A DNA stretch of 64,000 bases from Pseudomonadota bacterium (GCA_024743055.1 JANSXH010000017.1:1-64000); one strand, 5' to 3'; positions 31,036-40,413 are shown, counted from the stretch's first letter. Program-made: numbers and translations. The notes: a model not told the origin generated them from the sequence alone.

Positions 31036-32286
31036 ATGTCTTCCAGCACCCGACCTTCCGTGGCAAAGGTTCAGCCCATTTACATCTTTATGGTCTGCGC
31101 AATTTTGTTTGGCCTTGGACAGTTTCAACGTATGTCCGGTGCCGTTATTATGCCGCCTATCGCACATGACTTGAGTATTGCTGTCGAAAGTCTGGGGCTC
31201 GCGGCGGCGGCCCTGTTTTTTGCGTCTGCCATGGCCCAGATTCCCATAGGTATGCTGCTGGACCGATTTGGTCCGAGGATCATTATCCCGTCGACAGCTG
31301 TACTGGCTGTTATCGGATCTTTATTGCTTGCCAGTGCCACCAATTTTAACGAAGTATTGTTGTCTAGGGCCCTCATTGGGCTGGGCTATTCTGCGACAAT
31401 GATGTCAACCTATGTCTTGTTCGCTAAATGGTTTCCTCCCGCAAAATTTGCCACTATGGCTTCCTGGCTGATGGCCTCGTCCAGTTTCGGTGGCATCATG
31501 GCATCTGCGCCCTTGGCCTATTCGATCGAACTCTATGGCTGGCGTACGCCCTTTGTCGTGGTGGCTGGGATCACCTTGATCATGATCCTTTTGGGGATTC
31601 TCATTGTTCGGGATGCGCCGCCGTCTTATCAAGACAGTAAGGAAAAACCGGCGACCATGGGTCAGAGTATTCGTGGATATATGAGTGTCCTTAAGCATCC
31701 CAAGTTCTTTAACCTTTTGGCCATGGGATTTGTCGCTTATGGTCCTGCCGTCGCACTACTTGGTATGTGGGGTGGACCTTATCTTGAACAGGTTTACGGA
31801 TTGTCTGGAGCAGAGAGAGGGCAGATTCTGCTTTTGATGACATTGGCAGTACCCCTGGCTGCTTTGTTTTTCGGTCCCTTGGATCGCTACTTCAAAAGTC
31901 GAAAGAAAATTGTTTTTGTGGCGGTTTTCGTTGAACTTGTGGCTTTTGCCACTTTGGGCTTGGTAGAGGATCTAGCCCTTTGGGCCGTAACCGCGCTGTT
32001 TGTTCTAATCGCTTTTGTGCAGCAATATTACGTGGTTCTGGCGGCACAATGTCGGGCCTCTTTCCCTGATTATCTTGTCGGGCGCGCCAATTCCACGTTG
32101 AACCTTATCAGCATCCTAGGCGTTGCTTTCCTACAATCCATGTTCGGATGGATACTGGCGGTTAGCTCTGGGGATGGCTACGCCCATTCCTTTACGTTTG
32201 TTGCCGGACTGTTGCTTGTTGCTCTGTTTATTTACGCCTTTTCCAGCGAAAAATACCATCCCAGCCTCGCAACCGAAAAAACCTAA
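31036..32286 (+). CDS. MFS transporter
   Basis: A 416-residue carrier with twelve predicted membrane helices. The loop 2-3 signature appears as GMLLDRFGPRIII and a second-half counterpart as FFGPLDRYFKSRKKI. A Tyr/Trp-rich stretch and WRTPFVVVAG are typical of nitrate/nitrite-porter-like or unknown MFS groups, but the substrate cannot be inferred. It stands alone on the plus strand before rpoH. Confidence 0.88.
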   Translation: MSSSTRPSVAKVQPIYIFMVCAILFGLGQFQRMSGAVIMPPIAHDLSIAVESLGLAAAALFFASAMAQIPIGMLLDRFGPRIIIPSTAVLAVIGSLLLASATNFNEVLLSRALIGLGYSATMMSTYVLFAKWFPPAKFATMASWLMASSSFGGIMASAPLAYSIELYGWRTPFVVVAGITLIMILLGILIVRDAPPSYQDSKEKPATMGQSIRGYMSVLKHPKFFNLLAMGFVAYGPAVALLGMWGGPYLEQVYGLSGAERGQILLLMTLAVPLAALFFGPLDRYFKSRKKIVFVAVFVELVAFATLGLVEDLALWAVTALFVLIAFVQQYYVVLAAQCRASFPDYLVGRANSTLNLISILGVAFLQSMFGWILAVSSGDGYAHSFTFVAGLLLVALFIYAFSSEKYHPSLATEKT

Positions 32287-32475
32287 TATTAGAACTGATC
32301 CAATTTGTACTTTTGCCCGTATAAGAAAGTATCAGGGGTAAAAGAAGCATAAACTCTGATCACGATTATATCAGGAGACCTACTAAAACATTGAATTTCT
32401 CGGTAAAAATGCTTATATTATAAGGGATTAAAGTATATGCGAAGTTCCCGAGATCAGCTATCTGAGGAAAGTTTG

Positions 32476-32491
32476 GTGAGAGGAAACTCAC
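32476..32491 (+). promoter_or_regulatory. hairpin around the rpoH ribosome binding site
   Basis: GTGAG (32476-32480) can pair with CTCAC (32487-32491) around the loop AGGAAA, directly against the rpoH ATG. The purine-rich ribosome site partly lies in this stem, so it could dampen translation. The stem is only five base pairs and its role is unproven. Confidence 0.4.
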
Positions 32492-33394
32492 ATGACTAAG
32501 CAAGAGGCGACAAACGACGTAAAACGCAATCGGGCGTTCATTTCCACAGCAATGTCCATTCCCCTTCTAAGTCGGGAGAGGGAATTCGAGCTGGCTCATC
32601 GCTGGCGTGACGACGAAGACGAGGCGGCACTGCACGAACTTGTCTCAGCCTATATGAGGTTAGTGGTCTCCATGGCATCCAAATTCAAAAATTATGGCCT
32701 CCCCATGGGGGATCTTGTTCAGGAAGGCAATATCGGCCTGATGCAGGCTGCCTTTAAATTTGAGCCTGAACGGGAAATTCGCTTCTCCACATACGCCAGC
32801 TGGTGGATTAAATCTGCTATGCAGGATTATATCTTGAGAAACTGGTCAATTGTGCGCTCAGGTACCAGTGCATCTCAAAAGTCTCTGTTTTTCAATCTTC
32901 GCTGGCTCAGGGCAAAAATACAGAGCACGGATGAGGGCGCATTTCCATCCGAAGCCCTTGAGACAGTGGCTAACAAGCTCAGGATTGGGATCCGGGACGT
33001 GGAGAAGATGGCCAACAGGTTGTCTGGTCGGGATCAGTCCTTGAACGCGCCCGTCGGACAAAACGGCGATGATAGTATGGAAGACTTCTTGCCTGATACC
33101 GGGCCGACACCCGAAGAATCCGTTATGAAACTGATGGATGGCCAAGTTCGTTCGAAATGGCTTGATACGGCCTTGCATGAACTTTCCGAAAGAGAACAGC
33201 TTATTATTCGGGAACGTCGCCTTCAGGATGATAAAACCACCCTCGAGGTTCTCGGCAACCGTCTTGGCATAACCAAGGAGCGGGTGCGGCAGATTGAACA
33301 CAAGGCCTTTGAAAAGTTGAAAAGTTCGGTTGTTCGGATTAGTCGGGAAGCAACAGCCAATCCAGCTATGATCTCTGTTCAGGGGACGAACTAG
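32492..33394 (+). CDS. rpoH: RNA polymerase sigma-32 factor RpoH
   Basis: A 300-residue heat-shock-type sigma factor. Region 2 contains LRLVVSMASKFKNYGLPMGD-like sequence and the core-binding GDLVQEGNIGLMQAAFKFEP, region 2.4 FSTYASWWIKSAMQDYILRN, the RpoH-box region QKSLFFNLRWLRAKI, and region 4.2 TLEVLGNRLGITKERVRQIE. This family directs transcription of chaperone and protease genes; alphaproteobacteria often carry two or more copies with different roles. Which paralogue this is cannot be told. A small hairpin covers its ribosome site. Confidence 0.95.
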   Translation: MTKQEATNDVKRNRAFISTAMSIPLLSREREFELAHRWRDDEDEAALHELVSAYMRLVVSMASKFKNYGLPMGDLVQEGNIGLMQAAFKFEPEREIRFSTYASWWIKSAMQDYILRNWSIVRSGTSASQKSLFFNLRWLRAKIQSTDEGAFPSEALETVANKLRIGIRDVEKMANRLSGRDQSLNAPVGQNGDDSMEDFLPDTGPTPEESVMKLMDGQVRSKWLDTALHELSEREQLIIRERRLQDDKTTLEVLGNRLGITKERVRQIEHKAFEKLKSSVVRISREATANPAMISVQGTN

Positions 33395-34083
33395 AATAAC
33401 TCTTGCTGGGCCGGACCTTGAACTTCTGTTTCCACCATGAGCTCAGGATCGTCGTTGCGAACATTTCCAACACGTCCGGAAACCGGGTAAAAACTAAGGT
33501 TATCCGGCGAAAGTGACGCTAAATATCCATCGTCAATTCCCTCAAGCCAGTTTCGATAATCTTTTGTGTCCAGCATGACAGGCATGCGATGGTGGATGAA
33601 GCTTATATTTTCTGCAGCGGGCATTGTCAGAATGGTGCAGCTCTCCAGATCTTCTCCGTCAGGTGTTTTCCAGCTCTCCCACAATCCGGCAAAAGCGAAA
33701 AGTTTATGCTCTGAGAGCCCAATAAACCAGGGTTGCTTCTCCCTCTTTTCAGATGTCTGCCATTCATAAAATCCGGTCGTCGGGATCAGACATCTCCTGG
33801 CTTTAAAAGCCTCACGAAATGCGGGCTTTTCCCGCACAGTTTCACTTCTGGCATTGATCATCTTGACACTGAATTCCGGTGATTTGGCCCAGGACGGGAC
33901 CAACCCCCAATGGGCAAAAAACAAGTCTGTTGTGGCCTCATCTGAGTTTTCTGCCAGGCGGACGGCAGCTATTTGTGTTGACGGCGGAATATTGTAGCGG
34001 GGCATCAGATTGGGACTTTGATTGAAACCAAATAGGTTCCGCATCGCTTCAACCGGGCTGGTCAGGCTAAATCGTCCACACAT
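33391..34083 (-). CDS. SOS response-associated peptidase (SRAP, YedK/HMCES family)
   Basis: A 230-residue protein of the SRAP family, which forms a covalent link to abasic sites in single-stranded DNA to protect them. The catalytic Cys2 appears after Met removal in MCGRFSLTSP; the conserved Asn is in MINARSET, Glu in GFYEWQ and His in IHHRMPVML. The start at 34083 is fixed by the need for Cys at position 2. Its stop codon overlaps the rpoH stop in the opposite strand. Confidence 0.95.
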   Translation of the reverse strand: MCGRFSLTSPVEAMRNLFGFNQSPNLMPRYNIPPSTQIAAVRLAENSDEATTDLFFAHWGLVPSWAKSPEFSVKMINARSETVREKPAFREAFKARRCLIPTTGFYEWQTSEKREKQPWFIGLSEHKLFAFAGLWESWKTPDGEDLESCTILTMPAAENISFIHHRMPVMLDTKDYRNWLEGIDDGYLASLSPDNLSFYPVSGRVGNVRNDDPELMVETEVQGPAQQELF

Positions 34084-34362
34084 GTTCGGTTTTCTCATAC
34101 CTGAAATGAAATACCATCATATACAACCACTTCCTCAAATTCCATATGCAGGGACAGGACCAATTGGAGGGGGAAGCGCTTTGAATGTGATGTAGGCCAC
34201 AATTTCCCTTGTTTTGCGCCATAATCGAGGGAAATGAGGCATTCACCATCTTGAATATCCTTTTGTTCCCAATACGTCTTTCACCAAGGCGCGAAGCTGC
34301 GCATGAAATAAGGATTGCCGGAAATTTTCTGGACACTGATTTTCGGAAATATGGGTGAAAAA

Positions 34363-34572
34363 ATGCGGGACGAAATTAAAACTACCTGGTTCATAGCCGT
34401 ACTTCTGATCGGCATGATGGGTGTATTTTCTTTGTTTTCCAGTGGTATTGAGGCCCAGGCTCAAAAAGAAATCACCTCTGCCTCTGTTGGTGTAGAGCAT
34501 AATATTGCCAAGTCCTCCAACGCAGCCGAAGGTTTCTGCGGCTGGCTCGGGAACCTGTTTACAAGTTCTTAA
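34363..34572 (+). CDS. possible small secreted or membrane-anchored protein
   Basis: A 69-residue product with an N-terminal hydrophobic segment (TTWFIAVLLIGMMGVFSLFS) and a possible cleavage site near AQAQ. The rest is short, with one Cys and a C-terminal GWLGNLFTSS. No family was recognised and the ribosome site is weak, so this could be a chance frame. Confidence 0.35.
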   Translation: MRDEIKTTWFIAVLLIGMMGVFSLFSSGIEAQAQKEITSASVGVEHNIAKSSNAAEGFCGWLGNLFTSS

Positions 34573-34582
34573 AACACCAAAA

Positions 34583-35335
34583 CTATCCGAGATTTGCCAG
34601 GCCAGGGAAGGTTTCCAGGAACCAGTACGCCAGGATCTGAAATTGGCCGGAAAAAATCAGGACACCAGTCGCGATTAGGATCAGGCCGGTGCCAACTTCG
34701 ACCGTCCTGAAATGTTTGCGAAATCGTCCCATAAATCTTAGAAATGTATTGATGCCGAACGCGGCGAGAATGAAGGGGATTCCGAGCCCTAAGGAATATA
34801 CTCCAAGCAAACTCACGCCATAACCCAGTGAGCTTTCGCTTGCCGCGATGGCGAGGATGGTTCCCAGGATGGGACCAATACAAGGTGTCCAGCCAAATCC
34901 AAAGGCAAGGCCGATGACATAGGCGCCGAACCAGTTTCTTGGCTGATCAATGTCGTTAAATCGGGCTTCGCGATAAAGTAGGGGAATGCGGATCAATCCT
35001 GTCATATGGATACCGAACAGGATAATTACCCCGCCGGCTATCTTCGACAGCAGCTCCAAATGCTCAATGATCAGGCGATTGATGAAGGAGGCTGAGGCAC
35101 CCAGCAGAACAAACACTGTCGAGAATCCCAGGACGAATATAACGGCCATGGTGACAACTTGCCAATTGATGCCTTTGCGGATGGCAGTACCATCATTGTT
35201 TTCCGTGATCTCCTCCAGGCTCGTACCAGCAACGAGGCAGAGATAGGCGGGAACGAGCGGCAATACGCAAGGGCTGAGAAAACTCACTAACCCGCCACCG
35301 ACCGCCGCCGCATAGGAGATATCAAATCCGCCCAT
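34583..35335 (-). CDS. ccdA: CcdA-family cytochrome c biogenesis protein
   Basis: A 250-residue inner-membrane protein with six helices that passes electrons from cytoplasmic thioredoxin to periplasmic thiol proteins such as those for cytochrome c maturation. Each half carries a redox Cys: FLSPCVLPLVPAY near residue 23 and FGFGWTPCIGPILG near residue 150. It is transcribed leftward with no other maturation gene beside it. Confidence 0.94.
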   Translation of the reverse strand: MGGFDISYAAAVGGGLVSFLSPCVLPLVPAYLCLVAGTSLEEITENNDGTAIRKGINWQVVTMAVIFVLGFSTVFVLLGASASFINRLIIEHLELLSKIAGGVIILFGIHMTGLIRIPLLYREARFNDIDQPRNWFGAYVIGLAFGFGWTPCIGPILGTILAIAASESSLGYGVSLLGVYSLGLGIPFILAAFGINTFLRFMGRFRKHFRTVEVGTGLILIATGVLIFSGQFQILAYWFLETFPGLANLG

Positions 35336-35492
35336 TACTTATCCGAAACCTTTCCAAACAGACATCATGGCTGACATCGCACAGATAGACCTTTTTATCC
35401 ACACGTTCCAGTCACAAGATTGTGGAAAGAACTGGAAATTGACCCACTGAATGGGTTAGCAAGGATATGTCACAGAAAAAAAAGAAGATGAC

Positions 35493-36488
35493 ATGACCCA
35501 GCACCCCTTTCTTCTAGCAACTTGCGACAGCCTGAATGGCCCTGAAGCTGTAAAAGTGAGTGAACGCCCACTTTCTCCTCTGGCATCAGGAGAAATCCGC
35601 GTGCGGATTAAAGCCGCAGCCCTCAATTTTCCCGATTTGCTGATGACTTATGGGAAATACCAATTCAAGCCCGAATTGCCTTTTACACTGGGAATGGAGG
35701 CTTCCGGGGTTATCGAAGAAACGGCGAGGGGAGACCATGATTTCAAAATCGGGGATGCTGTCCTCGTAAAAGGGAAAACAGGTGCATTTGCGACCCACGC
35801 CACAGTAACCGCCGAGCAGCTTGATCCGATGCCGGGGAATCTCTCCTTTGAGGAAGGAGCGGCCTACCGGGTAACTTATATTACGGCCCATGTTTCCCTC
35901 GTTGATAAAGCCCGATTGCAGCCCGGAGAAACGCTTGTGGTGCTTGGGGCAGGGGGTGGTGTCGGGCAGGCGTCAGTTGAGCTCGGCAAGGCTCTTGGAG
36001 CCACGGTAATTGCCGTCGCCAGTTCTGATGAAAAGCTCGCACTGGCGAAGCAAAGCGGGGCGGACTATCTGATCAACTATCGGCACCGGCGTTTCTCACA
36101 ACAGGTGCAGGAAATTACCAAGGGGAAGGGTGCGGATGTCATTCTTGATCCAGTCGGTGGGCCTTACTTTGAGGAGAGTCTAGACTGTGTCGCCTGGAAC
36201 GGTCGAGTGCTTGTAGTCGGATTTGCCAGCGGCAGTTTTGGGGTCTTGAAAACCGATTTGCCGGTGAAGCGGGGATGCTCGGTCATTGGCGTCCGAGCCG
36301 GCGAATATGGCCGACGCGATCCGGCAGCGGGCCAACGCAGTCATGATAATCTGCTAAGAATGACAGAAGAGCATGATTTGAAACCATTGATTGGCAAAAT
36401 CTGGCAGTTGAAGGATATTCAAGAGGCGCTTCAGGCAATGGAAGGGCGTGAAGTTGTCGGCAAGCAGGTCATCCGCATGCCTGTATGA
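35493..36488 (+). CDS. NADPH:quinone oxidoreductase family (zinc-independent MDR) protein
   Basis: A 331-residue medium-chain dehydrogenase/reductase. The catalytic domain has FPDLLMTYGKYQ and PFTLGMEASGVI, and the nucleotide-binding motif is VLGAGGGVGQASVELGKALG. The Cys ligands of zinc-dependent alcohol dehydrogenases are absent, which fits the quinone oxidoreductase/enoyl reductase branch. The C-terminal KPLIGKIWQLKDIQEALQAM is typical. Substrate is unknown. Confidence 0.92.
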   Translation: MTQHPFLLATCDSLNGPEAVKVSERPLSPLASGEIRVRIKAAALNFPDLLMTYGKYQFKPELPFTLGMEASGVIEETARGDHDFKIGDAVLVKGKTGAFATHATVTAEQLDPMPGNLSFEEGAAYRVTYITAHVSLVDKARLQPGETLVVLGAGGGVGQASVELGKALGATVIAVASSDEKLALAKQSGADYLINYRHRRFSQQVQEITKGKGADVILDPVGGPYFEESLDCVAWNGRVLVVGFASGSFGVLKTDLPVKRGCSVIGVRAGEYGRRDPAAGQRSHDNLLRMTEEHDLKPLIGKIWQLKDIQEALQAMEGREVVGKQVIRMPV

Positions 36489-36493
36489 GTGTC

Positions 36494-36534
36494 AAAAAAA
36501 ACGGGCGGTGATGTCGTTATAACATCGCCGCCCG
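36494..36534 (-). terminator. intrinsic terminator of the ArsR gene
   Basis: A 13-bp GC-rich stem (36502-36514 with 36522-36534, one G-T pair) is followed on the minus strand by eight T residues. It lies 24 bases after the ArsR-family stop and may also slow rightward transcripts. Confidence 0.87.
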
Positions 36535-36558
36535 CTCGTAATCTGTATAAGCTACTAT

Positions 36559-36879
36559 TTACGCAACTTCGGCAAGGTCGTTGTCGTTGCCAACAAATAT
36601 GCCGTGAAGCACTTGCAGAACCTCGACGACATTCTCGTCCTGCAAAGAATAGTAGATTGTCTGGGCATCGCGACGGGTCTTCACAACGTCTTCCTTACGG
36701 AGACGGGCAAGATGCTGCGAGAGGGCGGACTGGCTCAGGCCGACGATCTTTTCAAGTTGTCCAACAGACTGTTCTGTTCCGACTAGATTACACAAGATGA
36801 GCAACCGGTGTTTGTTGGACATGGCTTTTAAGAAGCGGCTGGCGTCGAGCGCCTTGTCCTGAAGAGGTGTTATATCCAT
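36559..36879 (-). CDS. ArsR/SmtB-family regulator, BigR/SqrR-like
   Basis: A 106-residue winged-helix repressor. The helix-turn-helix is VGLSQSALSQHLARL and the wing is RRDAQTIYY. The sequence pattern HRLLILCNL with Cys30 and the RRDAQTIYYSL wing resemble the BigR/SqrR subgroup, which senses persulfides through two Cys residues. Here the second Cys expected near the end of the last helix is Val96 (LHGIFVG), so disulfide or tetrasulfide sensing of the known kind would not be possible. No sulfide-oxidising gene is adjacent. Confidence 0.87.
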   Translation of the reverse strand: MDITPLQDKALDASRFLKAMSNKHRLLILCNLVGTEQSVGQLEKIVGLSQSALSQHLARLRKEDVVKTRRDAQTIYYSLQDENVVEVLQVLHGIFVGNDNDLAEVA

Positions 36880-37519
36880 TTATAAACCATATAATTTTTA
36901 TTAATACGAAAATTCTCAACAGCTGATATAGCAATAAAGCTAATTGATGCAAGCAAAACAATTCCGAATATCGCAAATTTTTGTAAAAATGCGTCATTCG
37001 TCACGTTCTGTGTAGTGAGATTCGCTTTTTTTGTGAAAATGGTTTTATAAATCAAGGATTGCTCGCGTCTTGGATGAGAGCTGTCTTTGATTTTATGGAC
37101 AAATTTCAATTCTATAAAAATGGAATATACCCCTCCGAATTTCTGTGATACGTCCTTCGGAAAATCTGATGATGTTGAAGTATTTATCATTTTAAGGTTT
37201 GTCCGATAGTAAACCGTTATCCCCCAAATGGCGTATAAATGCCTGTTTGGGGAGAAGATCTGTTCTCAGCACCTCAGCTGGCTATGTAGCGTATTGTAGT
37301 AAAAAGAGTTTTCCGGATGCGATCGTTCTGTGTTTCGCAGACTAGCTGAAGGAAAAATTAACCAAGAACCAGTCATTTTGGTTAATTAAAGGTAAAAAAA
37401 AGCGATATGCGTCCCATATTTGGACGATGAGGACCAAGAGATCGAGCGAGTATTGTTTTTGCGGCGTTAGCAGGCTGAACAGCCGACATGGTCAACATGA
37501 CAACAATGGATGAGTGACG
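36880..37519. other. 640-base intergenic region with two inverted repeats
   Basis: No supported gene lies here. Two inverted repeats stand out: CCCCAAA (37222-37228) with TTTGGGG (37246-37252) plus an inner GGC/GCC, and a perfect 10-bp repeat 37356-37365 with 37378-37387 containing TTAACCA and TGGTTAA. Both could belong to an operator, a leader RNA or a small RNA upstream of the SleB gene. Confidence 0.45.
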
Positions 37520-38236
37520 ATGCGACATTTATGGGGAAAGCTGGCAAGCGGTGCGAAGAACCGATCACATGAGATTGGTGTTGGGCTTGGCATTGTGACA
37601 ATTCTCGCTATGGCGATTGTCAGTTTTGGTTTGCTGTTCAAGATCGGAGCTGTGGGTGAGACTGACGATCAGTTGGCTTTCAATCAGTCGAACCGGGCGA
37701 ACAATATGTTGTATCTGGATCAAAAGTTGAAGGAACTGGAAATCCAGCCGGATACAGCCGCTTATCTCACTGATATGGATATGCCTGACCCGCATAATCT
37801 CAATCAGACCTTTGAGACGGTCGATCTGTTTGGCCGTAAATTTACCGAAGAAGATATGTGCATAGCGCAAGCCGTCTATTTTGAAGCCCGGAGCGAGCCT
37901 CTTGTTGGGCAAGTTGCGATTGCTGAGGTTATTCTCAATCGTATTGTCGATCCTCGATATCCTAGTACGGCTTGTGAAGTGGTTTTCCAAAATCAGCATC
38001 GCCGCCATAAATGCCAGTTCTCGTTCGCTTGTGACGGTCAATCTGACCGGCCGCAGCACACGCGCTCCTGGGAGAAGGCACTAAAGGTTGTCGCCCTTGT
38101 CCAGAAGGGTGAGAGAAGTGGTATTGCCAAACGGGCAACCCATTACCATGCCACTTACGTTAGCCCGAGGTGGAGCAATCACCTGAACAAATTGGGTCAA
38201 GTCGGCCAGCACATCTTCTACCGCGAAGACATTTAA
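37520..38236 (+). CDS. SleB-type cell wall hydrolase
   Basis: A 238-residue protein with one N-terminal membrane anchor (VGLGIVTILAMAIVSFGLLF) and a periplasmic hydrolase_2 domain starting near residue 110: EDMCIAQAVYFEARSEPLVG with the catalytic Glu, then AEVILNRIVDPRYPSTACEV. Proteins of this family cut peptidoglycan, as spore cortex enzymes in Bacillus and in wall remodelling in non-sporulating alphaproteobacteria. The ATG at 37520 has GGATGAG upstream. It is preceded by a long structured leader. Confidence 0.9.
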   Translation: MRHLWGKLASGAKNRSHEIGVGLGIVTILAMAIVSFGLLFKIGAVGETDDQLAFNQSNRANNMLYLDQKLKELEIQPDTAAYLTDMDMPDPHNLNQTFETVDLFGRKFTEEDMCIAQAVYFEARSEPLVGQVAIAEVILNRIVDPRYPSTACEVVFQNQHRRHKCQFSFACDGQSDRPQHTRSWEKALKVVALVQKGERSGIAKRATHYHATYVSPRWSNHLNKLGQVGQHIFYREDI

Positions 38237-39114
38237 TCAGGCACGCTGTTTCCCCGTTTTTTCCGATATCCCAGACAGGAATGAATGAACAAGGTTGTGA
38301 TCACCACAGCCCCGCCTGTCAACACACCTAGGCCTGGGTTTTCATGAATGACAAACCAGACCCAGATGGGTCCAAATATACTTTCCAGCAGCATCAGTAA
38401 GCTCACTTCTGGTGCGGGAATATATCGCGGGCCGATAGTAATCAATGAGAAGGCGCAGGGCAGAATAACGACGCCAAGAAGAATAAGATAAAAGATATCC
38501 TGTGAGGTAACGGCAGAAGGCGTGGCCAGCGGCAGCGAAATGGCTGCAACCATATATCCAGATAGAGCAAGAGATGGGACCATATCTATGGTTCGCGCAT
38601 GGCGAACGGTAGTAATTTGGCCGGCAAGACCCAAGGCACAAATGATTGCGTAGAAATCGCCCAGCCGACTACCACCGCCGAAATTATCGAGAAATATCAG
38701 GCCAATTCCGCCCAGACAGAAGATAATGGCGATCCATGTCGGGGCCTTGATCTTTTCCCCAAGGAATATCCAGGAAAGTAGCGCTGCAAATAGCGGCGCC
38801 GTTGCGATAATGAACAAGGCATTGGCAACATTTGTATGGGTCACAGCCAGGACGAAAAAAACTGTGCTTACCGTAAAACAGGACGCTGCTAAGACCCCTC
38901 GCTTTCCCATGGCCTTGAAACTCTTGAGGGCACTGGTCCCGCGCCGTAAAATGTAAAAAACTAAAATTGTTGTAGCAAAGAACAGCCCGCGCCAGAACAG
39001 AGTCGTCCAGCTATCAACGGAAATTAAACGGATCAACAGGCCATCTGGAGACAGAATGATCACGCCCAAAGCTGTTATAAGGGTTCCGTACACATGCGGT
39101 GGAAGCTTTGCCAT
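38233..39114 (-). CDS. EamA/DMT-family transporter
   Basis: A 293-residue inner-membrane protein with ten predicted helices in two EamA repeats; AAPLFAALLSWIFLGEKI in the first and LLMLLESIFGPIWVWFVIHE in the second are the repeat ends with the conserved Glu. Family members export amino acids, metabolites or drugs. Substrate unknown. It overlaps the SleB gene end by four bases, convergent. Confidence 0.9.
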   Translation of the reverse strand: MAKLPPHVYGTLITALGVIILSPDGLLIRLISVDSWTTLFWRGLFFATTILVFYILRRGTSALKSFKAMGKRGVLAASCFTVSTVFFVLAVTHTNVANALFIIATAPLFAALLSWIFLGEKIKAPTWIAIIFCLGGIGLIFLDNFGGGSRLGDFYAIICALGLAGQITTVRHARTIDMVPSLALSGYMVAAISLPLATPSAVTSQDIFYLILLGVVILPCAFSLITIGPRYIPAPEVSLLMLLESIFGPIWVWFVIHENPGLGVLTGGAVVITTLFIHSCLGYRKKRGNSVPD

Positions 39115-39267
39115 GAAGAATTGGATCCAGAATGGTGCCGTGGGGCGGGAAGTTTATGTCTTCTGCTGTAGACCCAATTGGCAGGAAATCCAAGAGATTT
39201 CTGTCTGTTTGATTTCTGTTGCGTAAATTGAAAATAGTGACATTCTGAATCCTTAAAATAGGAGGGC

Positions 39268-40413
39268 ATGATGTCAGAAAGCGCAACAATATCAGATGGC
39301 ATGATTTCCGTAGAACGAGAGGGAGATCTCTGTGTTCTTAATTGGACGGATGGCCGCAAAGAGGGCTTCCATAGTCTTTGGCTAAGGGATAACTGTCAAT
39401 GTGCTGATTGTCTGCACCCACAAACCCGGGAAAGACTATTTGATCTAATGACTTTGGATCCGAACAGTGATCTCATTGACCATCTCGAAACACAAAATGG
39501 CTCTCTTTTCGTAACATGGAGTGACGGCCATCAAAGTCAGTTTTCAGAACGATGGCTGCATGAGCATGCCTATGGTGAAGACGCTCGCCAGGCACGGCGG
39601 GAAAAACCCACCCTTTGGACTTCCGAAGTAAAGAATTCTCTCCCGGAGATAAATTATGAGAAGGTTATGTCTGGGGATGAAGGGTTACTCAGTTTTCTGG
39701 ATATGCTGTGTGACTATGGGTTTGCTCTGATACGACAGACACCGACCAGAGATCTTGAGGTCACGCGCGTTGCATCGAGAATCTCGTTTCTCCGAGAAAC
39801 GAATTTCGGGCGGGAATTTGATGTGATTTCAAAACCCAACCCAAATAATGTCGCCTATACAGCCTTGGAACTACAATCCCATAGCGATCTTCCCAATTGG
39901 GAAGTGCCTCCCGGGACGCAATTTCTGCATTGCCTGGAATTTGACGCTGAGGGCGGGGAGAGCACGCTGGTTGATGGCTTCGCAGCAGCTCGCCAACTGC
40001 AATCGATGAGCCCGGAGGATTTTGATCTGCTATGCCAGTTGCGTATCCCATTTCGTTTTCATGATTCAGATTGGGATATCAGGCGGTCGGCTACAACACT
40101 TGCCCTTGATTCCTTTGAAGAGCTAGAGGAAATCCGTTTTCACTCTGCGTTGACAGCTCCCCTCGATATTCCCTCGGATCAGGTACTGCCTTTTTACCGG
40201 GCCTATCGCGCCCTGACCGAAATCATCAGAAAGCCGGAAAACATCCTGAAACTCAAATTACGACCTGGCGACTTGCTGGTCTTTAATAATCGGCGTGCGT
40301 TACATGGGAGGGCAGCTTTTGACCCAAATACCGGCCCCCGACATTTACAAGGATGCTACGTGGATAATGACGATGTGATGAGTAAGCGCCGAGTCCTTCG
40401 GCGACGGCTTTAA
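39268..40413 (+). CDS. gamma-butyrobetaine dioxygenase-like 2OG-Fe(II) oxygenase
   Basis: A 381-residue protein that matches gamma-butyrobetaine hydroxylase, the last enzyme of carnitine synthesis, in length and layout. The N-terminal DUF971-like domain has likely zinc ligands Cys43, Cys45, Cys48 and His88. The TauD-like catalytic domain has the iron ligands His205, Asp207 (SHSDLPNWEVPPG) and His346 (NNRRALHG). Trimethyllysine dioxygenase is a close alternative. No other carnitine gene is beside it, so the substrate is an inference. A GGAGGG ribosome site lies upstream. Confidence 0.86.
   Translation: MMSESATISDGMISVEREGDLCVLNWTDGRKEGFHSLWLRDNCQCADCLHPQTRERLFDLMTLDPNSDLIDHLETQNGSLFVTWSDGHQSQFSERWLHEHAYGEDARQARREKPTLWTSEVKNSLPEINYEKVMSGDEGLLSFLDMLCDYGFALIRQTPTRDLEVTRVASRISFLRETNFGREFDVISKPNPNNVAYTALELQSHSDLPNWEVPPGTQFLHCLEFDAEGGESTLVDGFAAARQLQSMSPEDFDLLCQLRIPFRFHDSDWDIRRSATTLALDSFEELEEIRFHSALTAPLDIPSDQVLPFYRAYRALTEIIRKPENILKLKLRPGDLLVFNNRRALHGRAAFDPNTGPRHLQGCYVDNDDVMSKRRVLRRRL

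Noticed and set aside
34067-34500. Two minus-strand frames between the SRAP gene and the small secreted protein
   Set aside because: Composition is unlike a protein and neither has a start signal; they are treated as non-coding.
36870-37190. 106-residue minus-strand frame in the ArsR upstream region
   Set aside because: Low-complexity AT-rich DNA, no ribosome site or motif, and it overlaps the ArsR promoter.
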